A stretch of 64,000 nucleotides of DNA, from the NCBI RefSeq assembly GCF_012933505.1, contig NZ_JABBNB010000021.1, forward strand, positions 1 through 64,000, written 5' to 3'. This DNA is from Gordonia asplenii. GTDB taxonomy: Bacteria; Actinomycetota; Actinomycetes; Mycobacteriales; Mycobacteriaceae. Under the pieces are notes generated by a model. The model was not told the origin of the DNA, made no database searches, and saw only the letters and a list, made by a program, of their open reading frames with translations. Of this stretch, positions 35,801 through 43,751 are shown one piece after another (position 1 is the stretch's first letter; every line of letters begins with the position of its first letter). The translations under genes were made by a program, and so were the position numbers.

Positions 35801-36813
35801 AAGGCGTGGTGTTCGCCGGAGACGGGACAGCTGTCCTGCAGGAGTTCGACGTTCCCGAGGCCGGACCCGGACAGGTCGTGGTCAAGATCCGTGCCTCCGG
35901 CATGTGCGGCAGCGACCTGCACTTCTACCACGGCAACTTCGACTTCGACCACAGCGTGATCCAGGGCCACGAGCCGTGCGGCGAGGTCTACGCCGTCGGT
36001 GCGGGCGTCACCCCGGCACAGGCGAGCGTCGGCGACCGGGTGATGATCCACCACTACTTCGGGTGCGGAACGTGTCGTCGCTGCCGGTCGGGCTGGCCGC
36101 AGATGTGCGAGACGGCACCCGCTGCGACGATGGCCATCCACGCCGACGGCGGACATGCGCCGTTCGCCCTCGTACCGGTGTCCTCGCTGCTCCCATTGCC
36201 CGACGCACTGTCGTTCAAAGCCGGTGCGGCCCTCGGCTGCGGCACCGGAACGGCGTGGGGCGCCATCAAGCGGATCGGCGGCTGCGCCGACACCGTGACC
36301 GTCGTGATCGGGCAGGGACCGGTCGGTCTGTCGGCGACGATGTTCGCCGCGTCGATGGGCGCGAAAGTCATCGCGGTCGACGTCGACGACCGCCGGCTGG
36401 CGAAGGCGAAAGACTTCGGCGCCGACGTGGTGGTGAATTCGCGCACCGAATCGCTCGTCGACGTCGTCGGCGCGTACACCGGCGGCCGGATGGCCGACGT
36501 CGTGCTGGAGACGTCGGGCCGGGCGTCGGACGACGCGCTCAGTGTGCTCGGCACTTTCGGTCGGGTCTGTTTCACCGGGCTGCCCGGCGAGGTGGAGTTC
36601 ACCACGCAGGCGATCTACAAGAAGCAGTGGACGCTGATGACGTCGTGGACGATGTCGTCGATCGAGCAGGCGCGATGTGCGGATTACATTGTCGCGCACG
36701 ACCTTCCGGTCGACGACCTCTACTCACACACTTGGCGCCTGGATCAGGCCGCCGAAGCGTACGAGTGGTTCGACAAGCAGGACGCCGGCAAGGGTGTCTT
36801 CGAGTTCGACTGA
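35797..36813 (+). CDS. zinc-dependent medium-chain dehydrogenase
   Basis: This 338-residue MDR enzyme of the threonine/sorbitol dehydrogenase type has catalytic zinc ligands in MCGSDLHFYH and GHEPCGE, a structural zinc motif CGTCRRCRSGWPQMC, and the nucleotide turn GQGPVGLSA with Asp at the end of the second strand (AVDVDD), which favours NAD. It would oxidise a secondary or primary alcohol. It overlaps HyuB by ATGA, so it is part of cassette 2, and is followed by an aldehyde dehydrogenase 40 bp on. Confidence 0.87.
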   Translation: MKGVVFAGDGTAVLQEFDVPEAGPGQVVVKIRASGMCGSDLHFYHGNFDFDHSVIQGHEPCGEVYAVGAGVTPAQASVGDRVMIHHYFGCGTCRRCRSGWPQMCETAPAATMAIHADGGHAPFALVPVSSLLPLPDALSFKAGAALGCGTGTAWGAIKRIGGCADTVTVVIGQGPVGLSATMFAASMGAKVIAVDVDDRRLAKAKDFGADVVVNSRTESLVDVVGAYTGGRMADVVLETSGRASDDALSVLGTFGRVCFTGLPGEVEFTTQAIYKKQWTLMTSWTMSSIEQARCADYIVAHDLPVDDLYSHTWRLDQAAEAYEWFDKQDAGKGVFEFD

Positions 36814-36853
36814 CCCCCAAACACTATTCACCATCGAGGAAGAGAAACTACAC

Positions 36854-38341
36854 ATGACTGCACACCTTGCCGCGGCACCGCCCACACCGGCCTTCATCGG
36901 CGGCGCGAAACACAACCTCATCGGCGGGCAGTGGGTACCGGCCGCGTCGGGCGCCACGATCGACGTCATCAATCCCGCGACCGGCGGGGCGCTGGGCACC
37001 ATCGCGGCGAGTGATTCGGTCGACGTCGATCGCGCCGTCGCCGCTGCCCGCGCCGCATTCGAGGGCCCGTGGAGCGGCTGGACGCCGCATCAGCGCCGCA
37101 AACTGATTCTCGACGTCCACGACATCCTGCTGGACAACTTCGACGAACTCGCACTGATCGAGACCCTCGACATGGGGGCGCCGCTGTCGCGGACGATGGG
37201 CCTGCGTGAGTGGACGTCGCAGGTGTTGCAGTTCTTCGCCGGCCAGGTCGACGCCGGAACCGTTGCAGCAGCAGAGAATTCGCTGCCCGGCGACTTCCTC
37301 ACCCTGCGCTACCGACCACCGGTGGGCGTCGTCGGCGGCATCATCCCGTGGAATGGTCCGCTGATCGGACTGTGGTGGATCTTCGGGCCGGCCCTGGCCA
37401 CCGGTTGCACCGCGGTGCTCAAGCCGGCCGAGGACGCGTCGTTGTCGGTGCTGCGGGTCGCCGAGCTGATGCAACAGGCCGGCGTCCCCGACGGCGTGAT
37501 CAACGTGGTGACCGGATACGGCAAAGACGCCGGGTCGGCGCTCGCCGAGCACCACGGCGTCGACCGGATCGCCTTCACCGGTTCGGTCGGCACCGCCCAG
37601 ACCATCGTCCGGGCGTCGGCGGGCAACCTGAAGCGCCTGCAGATGGAACTCGGCGGCAAATCGCCCGACATCGTCTTCGCCGACGCCGACCTGGACAAGG
37701 CGGTGCCCGGTGCCGCGATGGGCGTGTTCACCAACAGTGGGCAGGTCTGCGTCGCGGGCACCCGGATCTTCGTGCAGCGGGCCATCCACGAGGAATTCGT
37801 CGCGCGGATGGCCGACTTCACCAAGACGATCCGCGTCGGCAACGGCCTGGACCCGAATACCCAACTGGGACCGCTCATTTCGCAGCGTCAGCTGGATCGC
37901 GTGCTGGGCTACATCGACATCGGCAACGATGAAGCGCAGCTCGCGGTGGGTGGTCGCCGGTTGGCTGGGGAGTACGCGAACGGCTTCTACGTGGAGCCGA
38001 CGGTGTTCTCCGGCGCGAACAACGAGATGACGATCGCGCGCGAGGAGATCTTCGGTCCGGTCGCCACCGTCATTCCGTTCGACACCGTCGACGAGGCGAT
38101 CACTCTCGCCAACGCCACGCCGTACGGGCTCGCCGGCGGGCTATGGACCGAGAATCTCGGTACGGCACACAAGGTTTCGCAGGCGATCGACGCCGGCACC
38201 GTCTGGGTGAACTGCTACGGCGTGCTCGATCCGGCGATCGGATTCGGTGGGACCAAGATGAGCGGCTACGGGTGGAAGGGCGGCCGGGAACACGTCGAGA
38301 GCTACCTGTACTCGAAAGCGGTCTACATCAATCTGGGCTGA
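36854..38341 (+). CDS. NAD(P)-dependent aldehyde dehydrogenase
   Basis: This 495-residue aldehyde dehydrogenase has Asn in IPWNGP, Glu in MELGGKSP, Cys in NSGQVCVAGTR and EEIFGPVATV. The ATG follows GAGGAAGAG. It is similar to the aldehyde dehydrogenase at 4443 across its length, more so than to those at 9201, 22206 and 40280. It closes cassette 2; a strong GC hairpin follows 26 bp after the stop. Confidence 0.9.
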   Translation: MTAHLAAAPPTPAFIGGAKHNLIGGQWVPAASGATIDVINPATGGALGTIAASDSVDVDRAVAAARAAFEGPWSGWTPHQRRKLILDVHDILLDNFDELALIETLDMGAPLSRTMGLREWTSQVLQFFAGQVDAGTVAAAENSLPGDFLTLRYRPPVGVVGGIIPWNGPLIGLWWIFGPALATGCTAVLKPAEDASLSVLRVAELMQQAGVPDGVINVVTGYGKDAGSALAEHHGVDRIAFTGSVGTAQTIVRASAGNLKRLQMELGGKSPDIVFADADLDKAVPGAAMGVFTNSGQVCVAGTRIFVQRAIHEEFVARMADFTKTIRVGNGLDPNTQLGPLISQRQLDRVLGYIDIGNDEAQLAVGGRRLAGEYANGFYVEPTVFSGANNEMTIAREEIFGPVATVIPFDTVDEAITLANATPYGLAGGLWTENLGTAHKVSQAIDAGTVWVNCYGVLDPAIGFGGTKMSGYGWKGGREHVESYLYSKAVYINLG

Positions 38342-38366
38342 TCCGCGGTCGGCGACCGGATTCGCC

Positions 38367-38394
38367 GGCGCGCCCGCCTTCTCGCGGGCGCGCC
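38367..38394. terminator. 11-bp GC hairpin, probable terminator of Hyu cassette 2
   Basis: GGCGCGCCCGC at 38367-38377 pairs perfectly with 38384-38394 across a 6-base loop, just after the aldehyde dehydrogenase stop at 38341. No U-tract follows. Confidence 0.7.
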
Positions 38395-38399
38395 GCCGT

Positions 38400-38435
38400 C
38401 GGTGGGGCACAACACTATTCGGTGGGGCATAATAC
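38400..38435. promoter_or_regulatory. 20-bp-phased direct repeat, candidate GntR operator
   Basis: CGGTGGGGCACAACAC (38400-38415) and CGGTGGGGCATAATAC (38420-38435) are direct repeats with two mismatches and a 20-bp period, close to two helical turns. The second copy overlaps a -10-like CATAAT. They lie immediately upstream of the GntR gene and suggest autoregulation. Confidence 0.5.
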
Positions 38436-38467
38436 ATAAAGTCCCATTCACTTTCGAGAAAGGTCCG

Positions 38468-39178
38468 GTGGCTGTGATGGATTCCGTTCGCGAGTTGCCA
38501 CGCCAACGTGCGAACGGTCGCGCGCAGCTCTCCGAAGACGTCGCCGCCTATGTGCGCGAACTGATCATCTCCGGGCAGGTCCGCCCCGGCGAGTTCCTGC
38601 GCACCGAGCCGATCGCCGCGGCGGTCGGCGTCAGCAACACACCGGTACGGGAGGGACTGCTGCTGTTGTCGGGCGAGGGATTCGTCGAGCTGGTACCGCG
38701 CCGGGGATTCGTCGTCTCGACGTTCAGTGCTGAGGACGTGCGCGATCTGTTCTGGGCGCAGGCCACACTCGCCGGCGAACTCGCGGCGCGCGCGGCCAAG
38801 CGGATCACCCCCGAGCAGCTCGCCCATCTCGAGGACCTCAACGAGCAGCACGCGGCAGCGATGGCGGAGAACGCGTCGTCGGACGTGACGATCGCGCTGG
38901 GGCACGAGTTCCACCGCACCATCAATCTGGCGGCCGACTCACGCCGGTTGGCGTTGATGCTGGCGATGATCGTCAAGCAGTTGCCGAACCGGTTCTACAA
39001 CGACATCGAGGGCCACAACGACGACACGTTGGAGGCCCACCCGAAAATCCTGCAGGCGCTGGCCCGCAAGCGCAGCAAACAGGCGAACGATCTGATGCGC
39101 GATCACATCATGTCCGGTGCCGACGAGCTGATCGCATCCTTGGAGAAGCAGGGGATCTGGGCCGGCGAACCGAAGTAG
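38468..39178 (+). CDS. GntR-family regulator (FCD/FadR-type)
   Basis: This protein of about 236 residues has an N-terminal winged helix (LSEDVAAYVRELIISGQVRPGEFLRTEPIAAAVGVSNTPVREGLLLLSGEGFVELVPRRGFVV) and an all-helical FCD ligand-binding domain with the metal-binding-type residues in HEFHRTINLAADSRR and a late DHIMSG. Starts at GTG 38468, GTG 38474 or ATG 38477 are all possible; GAGAAAGG lies just before 38468. It stands between cassette 2 and a convergent SDR, so it may regulate cassette 2 or the SDR/ALDH pair downstream. Effectors of this class are often organic acids. Confidence 0.87.
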   Translation: MAVMDSVRELPRQRANGRAQLSEDVAAYVRELIISGQVRPGEFLRTEPIAAAVGVSNTPVREGLLLLSGEGFVELVPRRGFVVSTFSAEDVRDLFWAQATLAGELAARAAKRITPEQLAHLEDLNEQHAAAMAENASSDVTIALGHEFHRTINLAADSRRLALMLAMIVKQLPNRFYNDIEGHNDDTLEAHPKILQALARKRSKQANDLMRDHIMSGADELIASLEKQGIWAGEPK

Positions 39179-39221
39179 ACCCCCGTGAGGTCACTCAGGT
39201 CGCCGGCCTGCCGATCGGAGA

Positions 39222-40094
39222 TCAGTCGAACAGGTCGAGCAGTGAGGTCTCATCCGCCGAGCCGATCACGCCGAGTGGCTTCGCGGTCGAATCATCGAGA
39301 ATCTCAGAGAGATTGGCGGCGACGTCCTCCGGCGCGATCTCGGTATTGGTGTAGCCGTCGTTCATCGCCAGCGAGAAGCGCTGGATGAGTCCGCCCTGGG
39401 CCAGAATGACCTCGCCTGCGACGCCGCATTCCTCGTGCGCGAGATAGGCGACGACGGGTGACACCATCGCGGTCGTGTAACTCTTCTCCAGCGTTTCCTT
39501 CAAGGAGTCCGGAATGTCGGCCTCCGCGGCCATCCGGGTGTAGGCGGTCGGCGCGATCGCATTGACCCGGATACCCGCTTTGAGCGCTTCGATCGACAGC
39601 GTGCGCGTGAAGGCGTACACGGCACCCTTCGACGCGACATACGCCGACTCACCCTCCCAACCGGCGAGGGTGGGGGAGCAGGTGTTGATCACGCGGCCGG
39701 CGCCGCTCGCGACGAGATGCGGCCAGGCCGCCGCGGTGATGGCCACGGTACCGAGGAAGTTGATCTCCAGGTGTCGACGGACCTCGTCGACAACGCTTGC
39801 ACCGAACGGCGACGGACGGTCGACGCCAGCGTTGTTCACCACGATGTCGAGCCGGCCGAACGCCTCCACCGCGGCGTTTACGACGGCGTCGGCAGAGGTG
39901 GTGATGTCGTCGTGGTTGGCGACGGCCCGGCCGCCCGCCGCGGTGATCGCGGCGACCGCCTCATCGGCGGCCGCGGCGTCGGCGTCGTTCACGACGACGG
40001 CGGCACCGCGTTCGGCGAGCAACTGAGCGTGCGAGCGACCCAATCCCCGGCCGGCGCCGGTGACCAGGGCCACCTTGTTATCAAATGTGAGCAT
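39222..40094 (-). CDS. SDR resembling the hydroxyacyl-CoA dehydrogenase domain of MFE2
   Basis: This 290-residue SDR has TGAGRGLGRSHAQLLAERGA, VVNNAGVDR, Ser in CSPTLAG and catalytic YVASK. The insertion and C-terminal extension (YLAHEECGVAGEVILAQGG...) resemble the (3R)-hydroxyacyl-CoA dehydrogenase domain of peroxisomal-type multifunctional enzyme 2. That would place it in beta-oxidation of branched or cyclic acyl-CoA; alternatively it is a plain alcohol dehydrogenase. It converges with the GntR gene and is divergent from the aldehyde dehydrogenase at 40280, with a palindrome between them. Confidence 0.8.
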   Translation of the reverse strand: MLTFDNKVALVTGAGRGLGRSHAQLLAERGAAVVVNDADAAAADEAVAAITAAGGRAVANHDDITTSADAVVNAAVEAFGRLDIVVNNAGVDRPSPFGASVVDEVRRHLEINFLGTVAITAAAWPHLVASGAGRVINTCSPTLAGWEGESAYVASKGAVYAFTRTLSIEALKAGIRVNAIAPTAYTRMAAEADIPDSLKETLEKSYTTAMVSPVVAYLAHEECGVAGEVILAQGGLIQRFSLAMNDGYTNTEIAPEDVAANLSEILDDSTAKPLGVIGSADETSLLDLFD

Positions 40095-40206
40095 TTCCAG
40101 TCTCTTTCGTTGCAGTGATAGGGGAGTGCGTGTGCTTGTTCGGCCGGCGACGATGCCCGGCTGCGCCGCCTCACTGACGATTGTCAGCGGAGTCGGCGAC
40201 GACTGA

Positions 40207-40224
40207 TGTCCAACTATCTGGACA
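40207..40224. promoter_or_regulatory. palindrome TGTCCA-N6-TGGACA, candidate operator
   Basis: Perfect 6-bp arms with a 6-base spacer lie in the 185-bp divergent region between the SDR (start 40094) and the aldehyde dehydrogenase (start 40280). A second small palindrome, TGACGATTGTCA, lies just to its left near 40182. A shared repressor site is plausible. Confidence 0.55.
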
Positions 40225-40279
40225 CTCGGTCGACCTCGCTCGGCCTATGGTGAGGGCAACGAGACAATGAGGAGAGTCC

Positions 40280-41719
40280 ATGGCCGACAACACTTTTCAC
40301 CGCACCACCCACTTCATCGACGGACGCTTGCAGCAGGCCCATTCGACCGCGCGGATCGACGTCGTCAACCCGGCCAGCGAAGAGGTGTTCGGGTCCGTCG
40401 TCGACGGTGACGACGTCGATGTCGACGCCGCGGTGCACGCAGCGCGGGCGGCGAGTGCTGACTGGGCGGCGACGTCTCCGACCGAGCGCGGGGACCGGCT
40501 GCGGGCTCTAGCCGATGCCTTCGAGGCGCGGTCGGACGAGGTATCCGCGCTGGTGAGCAGGCAGAACGGTACACCGATCGGGCTCGCGAAGGCGATGCAG
40601 ACGATGGTGCCCGCCAACTACCGCTACTTCGCGTCGCTCGCCGACGACCTGCGCGTGGAGGAACAGCGCACCACCATGACCGGAGACGCGGTGATCCGTC
40701 GGGAACCGGTCGGCGTCGTCGGAGCGATCGTCCCGTGGAACGGGCCGCAGCCGCTGACGGCCTGGAAGATCGGCCCGGCACTGGCGGCGGGCTGCACCAC
40801 CGTCATCAAGCCCGCGGCGGAGACCTCGCTCGACTCGTTCGTTCTCGCAGAGCTGTTCGCCGAGGCCGGCCTGCCCGACGGTGTCGCGAACATCGTCACC
40901 GGTGGACGCGAGACCGGCGCCGCGCTGGTCCGCCATCCCGGGGTGCGCAAGATCGCCTTCACCGGTTCCACCGCTGCGGGCAAAGCCATTGCGGCGCAAT
41001 GTGCTTCGGATCTCAAGCACGTTACCTTGGAACTCGGCGGAAAATCGGCGGGCATCCTGCTCGACGACGTCGACCTGCAGGCCTTCAAGCCATTCGTGAT
41101 GTCGGCGTGCACGCCCAACACCGGGCAGACGTGTCGTGCATTGACTCGCATCCTCGCGCCGCGCGAGCGTTACGACGAGATAGTCGACTTCATCGCCGAC
41201 ACCATGAAGGCGATTCCCCTCGGCGATCCCGACGATCCGGCGAACTTCTTCGGCCCGCTGGTCAATGCCACGCAACGAGACCGCGTCGAGGCCTACCTCA
41301 CACTCGGCGTCGAAGAAGGTGCCCGGATCGTCACCGGAGGAGGCCGGCCCGAAGGATTCGATCGCGGGTACTACGTCGAGCCGACCGTCTTCCGCGATGT
41401 CCGCAACGACATGCGCATCGCGCGCGAGGAGATCTTCGGACCCGTCGTGGTGGTGTTGCCGTACGACTCGGTCGACGAGGCCGTCGCGATCGCCAACGAC
41501 TCCGACTACGGGCTCGGCGGCGGAGTGTTCTCGCCCGACGTCGACAAAGCCACCGACGTCGCTCGACGGATCGTCAGCGGAACCGTCGGGGTGAACTCGG
41601 CGTCGTTCCCGATGGACGCCCCGTTCGGCGGCGTCAAGAACAGTGGACTCGGCCGCGAACTGGGGCCGACGGCGCTCGACGCGTACTTGGAGTACAAGAC
41701 GATCTTCCGTGGGGTGTGA
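40280..41719 (+). CDS. NAD(P)-dependent aldehyde dehydrogenase
   Basis: This 479-residue aldehyde dehydrogenase has Asn in VPWNGPQ, Glu in LELGGKSAG, Cys in NTGQTCRALTR and EEIFGPVVVV. The ATG follows GAGGAGAG. It is the fifth aldehyde dehydrogenase of the window and the last metabolic gene before a patch of remnants starting at about 41.7 kb. It is divergent from an MFE2-like SDR with a palindrome in between, so the two are probably co-regulated. Confidence 0.9.
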   Translation: MADNTFHRTTHFIDGRLQQAHSTARIDVVNPASEEVFGSVVDGDDVDVDAAVHAARAASADWAATSPTERGDRLRALADAFEARSDEVSALVSRQNGTPIGLAKAMQTMVPANYRYFASLADDLRVEEQRTTMTGDAVIRREPVGVVGAIVPWNGPQPLTAWKIGPALAAGCTTVIKPAAETSLDSFVLAELFAEAGLPDGVANIVTGGRETGAALVRHPGVRKIAFTGSTAAGKAIAAQCASDLKHVTLELGGKSAGILLDDVDLQAFKPFVMSACTPNTGQTCRALTRILAPRERYDEIVDFIADTMKAIPLGDPDDPANFFGPLVNATQRDRVEAYLTLGVEEGARIVTGGGRPEGFDRGYYVEPTVFRDVRNDMRIAREEIFGPVVVVLPYDSVDEAVAIANDSDYGLGGGVFSPDVDKATDVARRIVSGTVGVNSASFPMDAPFGGVKNSGLGRELGPTALDAYLEYKTIFRGV

Positions 41720-42022
41720 GGCCTGGCATTGGGACGTCCCGCGGCGGGCTGATCACGAAAATTCACCGCGCCGTTGGCGGCAAGGGCGTCCGTTGGTGAA
41801 CATCGTGACCGGCGGGGCTCGATGCGACGGTGTATGTCGAGTTCGGCACTGCGTGGAGAGTCCGGGCGGTGCGGCTGACCCGTGAGCCGGCGTACGACAG
41901 CCGCGACTGGTAGCTCTCCGTCTGAGGTTGAGTCGGCGCGCCGCGGTGTCCTTGCGTTGTCCGACGTGTCTGATTCTTTGAGAGCTTGGTTGTGTTCTTG
42001 GAGAGTTCGTATATTTGCTGGT
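41720..42022. other. intergenic region with a short protein-like remnant
   Basis: No complete gene is supported. At about 41821-41913 the plus strand encodes a short protein-like stretch (VYVEFGTAWRVRAVRL... then TAG) without a start, bounded upstream by a stop, as expected for the tail of a lost gene. Base and codon use from here to about 48 kb is visibly less GC-biased than in the metabolic blocks. Confidence 0.35.
42010..42015 (+). promoter_or_regulatory. -10 box (TATATT) of a leaderless promoter
   Basis: TATATT ends 7 bases before the GTG at 42023, with no ribosome site between. This spacing fits a leaderless transcript for the small XRE gene. Confidence 0.5.
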
Positions 42023-42346
42023 GTGGGCGTTGCGGTTGATGTGAAGGATCGTCGATCGGCGCCGGGGATGACTCAGCAGGAGTTGGCGTGGGCGTTGAAT
42101 ACGACGCAGGCTACGGTAAGTCGGTGGTTGTCGGGGGATCGTGCGCTCAGCCCGGAGGTGCAGGGGCGGCTGACGCGGTGGGAGCATGTCGCTCACGCGA
42201 CGTTTGCGGTGGTGGATCCGGAGAATCGGCGTGGTCCGGTCATCGTCCCTGATGGCGTATGGACGGCGGTGTTCGCGCCGCGGCGCAAGGTGCGGTTGCC
42301 TCGTCACCTGGATTGGTCGGGGTCTGCCGGGGGACCGGATTCGTGA
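42023..42346 (+). CDS. small XRE-type helix-turn-helix protein
   Basis: This 107-residue protein has a helix-turn-helix near residues 15-45 (MTQQELAWALNTTQATVSRWLSGDRAL). I chose GTG 42023 because it is preceded by a -10-like box and removes an unconserved N-terminus. Its stop codon overlaps by one base the first ATG (42346) of the broken AbiEii-like gene that follows, so the two form an antitoxin-like/toxin-like pair by arrangement. The antitoxin role is inference. Confidence 0.65.
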   Translation: MGVAVDVKDRRSAPGMTQQELAWALNTTQATVSRWLSGDRALSPEVQGRLTRWEHVAHATFAVVDPENRRGPVIVPDGVWTAVFAPRRKVRLPRHLDWSGSAGGPDS

Positions 42347-43072
42347 TGTCGGCTGTGGTCGCGACGGCATCAGTCGGTATGGCGGGCAGTGTTGCGGCAG
42401 AGCGGATTTCTGTGGGATTGACGCCTGCAAGAACGGGCTGCGGTGATTCTACTGGATGCCGGGCATGGGCACCTGAGTCTTGCGGGTGGCGCCGGTCTGA
42501 TTATCCTCGGTCTCACCGATCGCGACACTGAGGATCTCGGTGCGTTCGCGGCGAGGCTGACAGAGGACACGTTCGCGATTACCGATCGGGTGAGCGCGGC
42601 ATTCAGGGCAGCGGGCTATGAGGTGGTTGATGTGTCGCCGAGTCCGGAAGGGAGCTTGCGGCGGCTGATGGTGACGCCCCCGGGTGGCGGTGCTGTCAAG
42701 GTGGAGATCGGCGTCGACTATCGGGCGCGGCCGACGCTGGACACCCGGGTGGGGCCGGTGCTTGATCCGTTGGAGTTGGGGGCGAACAAGGTGCTGACGG
42801 TGTACGCGGATCCGACCCGTGGCCGTGATGCTGACGATATCGCTCGACTCTGCAGCCGCTACGCGTTCGATGATCTGATGCGGCTGGTTGATCTGAAGGA
42901 GTCCACTCCGGTCGACCGGCGCGTGCTGGCGGAGATGTTCAGAGCGCTTGCGGCGGTGCAGGACCCGCGGTTTGAGGTCAGGGAGCCGGTGCGGGAGTTC
43001 ATGCGGAACATTGCGAGTCATCTCGATGGTGACTTGCTGCTGGGGCCGTCGCTGTATACGGGGGTGGTGTGA
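42346..43072 (+). pseudogene. AbiEii/AbiGii-like nucleotidyltransferase toxin, apparently frameshifted
   Basis: The frame ending at 43072 carries the family layout: LAGGAGLIILGLTDRDTEDL (nucleotidyltransferase motif I region), KVEIGVDYRARP, and KVLTVYADPTRGRDADDIARL. In frame, homology begins with a RLQERAAVILL-like segment right after a TGA at 42419-42421 and has no upstream start. The reading frame opened by ATG 42346 (overlapping the XRE stop) carries into the same place in another phase (ISVGLTP). Removing one base near 42427 would join them as ...LTP-QERAAVILL. In addition motif DLD reads DLG, so a catalytic Asp looks lost. A short product from GTG 42443 is possible. I infer a decayed toxin of an AbiE-like pair. 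Confidence 0.6.
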
Positions 43073-43751
43073 CGATGGGCGGGTGCTGAGGATGTCTGTT
43101 TGCCGGGGTCATCGCTGCTGCCGCCGCCGCATTCGCCAAGAATCGGCCGGTAAACGTGTGCGGCGGCGGAGGGACCGGACAGCAAGAGGAGGGAGCCACA
43201 CCGGAGCTGCTGCGGCGACGCACGGTGATCAAAGCAGACGACGTCCTCGGCGAGTAGATATTTCAACCGGAGATCCGGAAGTCATCTAGGGGCGGTGCCC
43301 TGCAGTCATTGTCGGCGATCTGCTTGCTGTGCTCTATGAGGTTTGGACGGTGACGCAGTCGGGGGTGGATTCATCGACGATGCGGCGTCGTGTCGGGTCC
43401 TGTTGGCCGATCGCCGGGTCCTCGGGGACTGACGTCGAAATGGTCGACCGACCGGAGAAACCGTGCGCGACAACGTTCTTCCGACGATCGTGCCGCGTAC
43501 GAATCGTCAATGTTACCGATGCCGTGAAGACCTTCGTGCCGGGTGGCTCATGTCGGGCGGCGGCAGCAGGGTTGGGGAAATCGCAGATGGTGGTTTGTAA
43601 TCGGCTGTGGCGGCCGGGCTGTTAGTTGATCTGCCTGGTCTGTCTTGAGGGGGTGTCACCCGTGGGTCCTACGCTGATCGGGACCTGAGCGGCTGGACCG
43701 CGCCAGGCGTATGCCAGTTGGTTCGAACTTGTTGGAGTGAGAGAGGTTTTG
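43073..43751. other. 680-bp region without recognisable gene; promoter of TerD gene at its end
   Basis: Open frames here are short and have no family signature. At the right end a promoter-like pair precedes the TerD gene: TTGAGG near 43646 and TACGCT near 43670, with about 19 bases between. The rest may be degenerate accessory DNA. Confidence 0.4.

Noticed and set aside
24774..38341. Simple hydantoin-degradation cluster
   Set aside because: No dihydropyrimidinase, carbamoylase or hydantoin racemase is present, and the paired Cys4 proteins point to the carboxylase branch of the HyuAB superfamily. Hydantoinase activity cannot be excluded.
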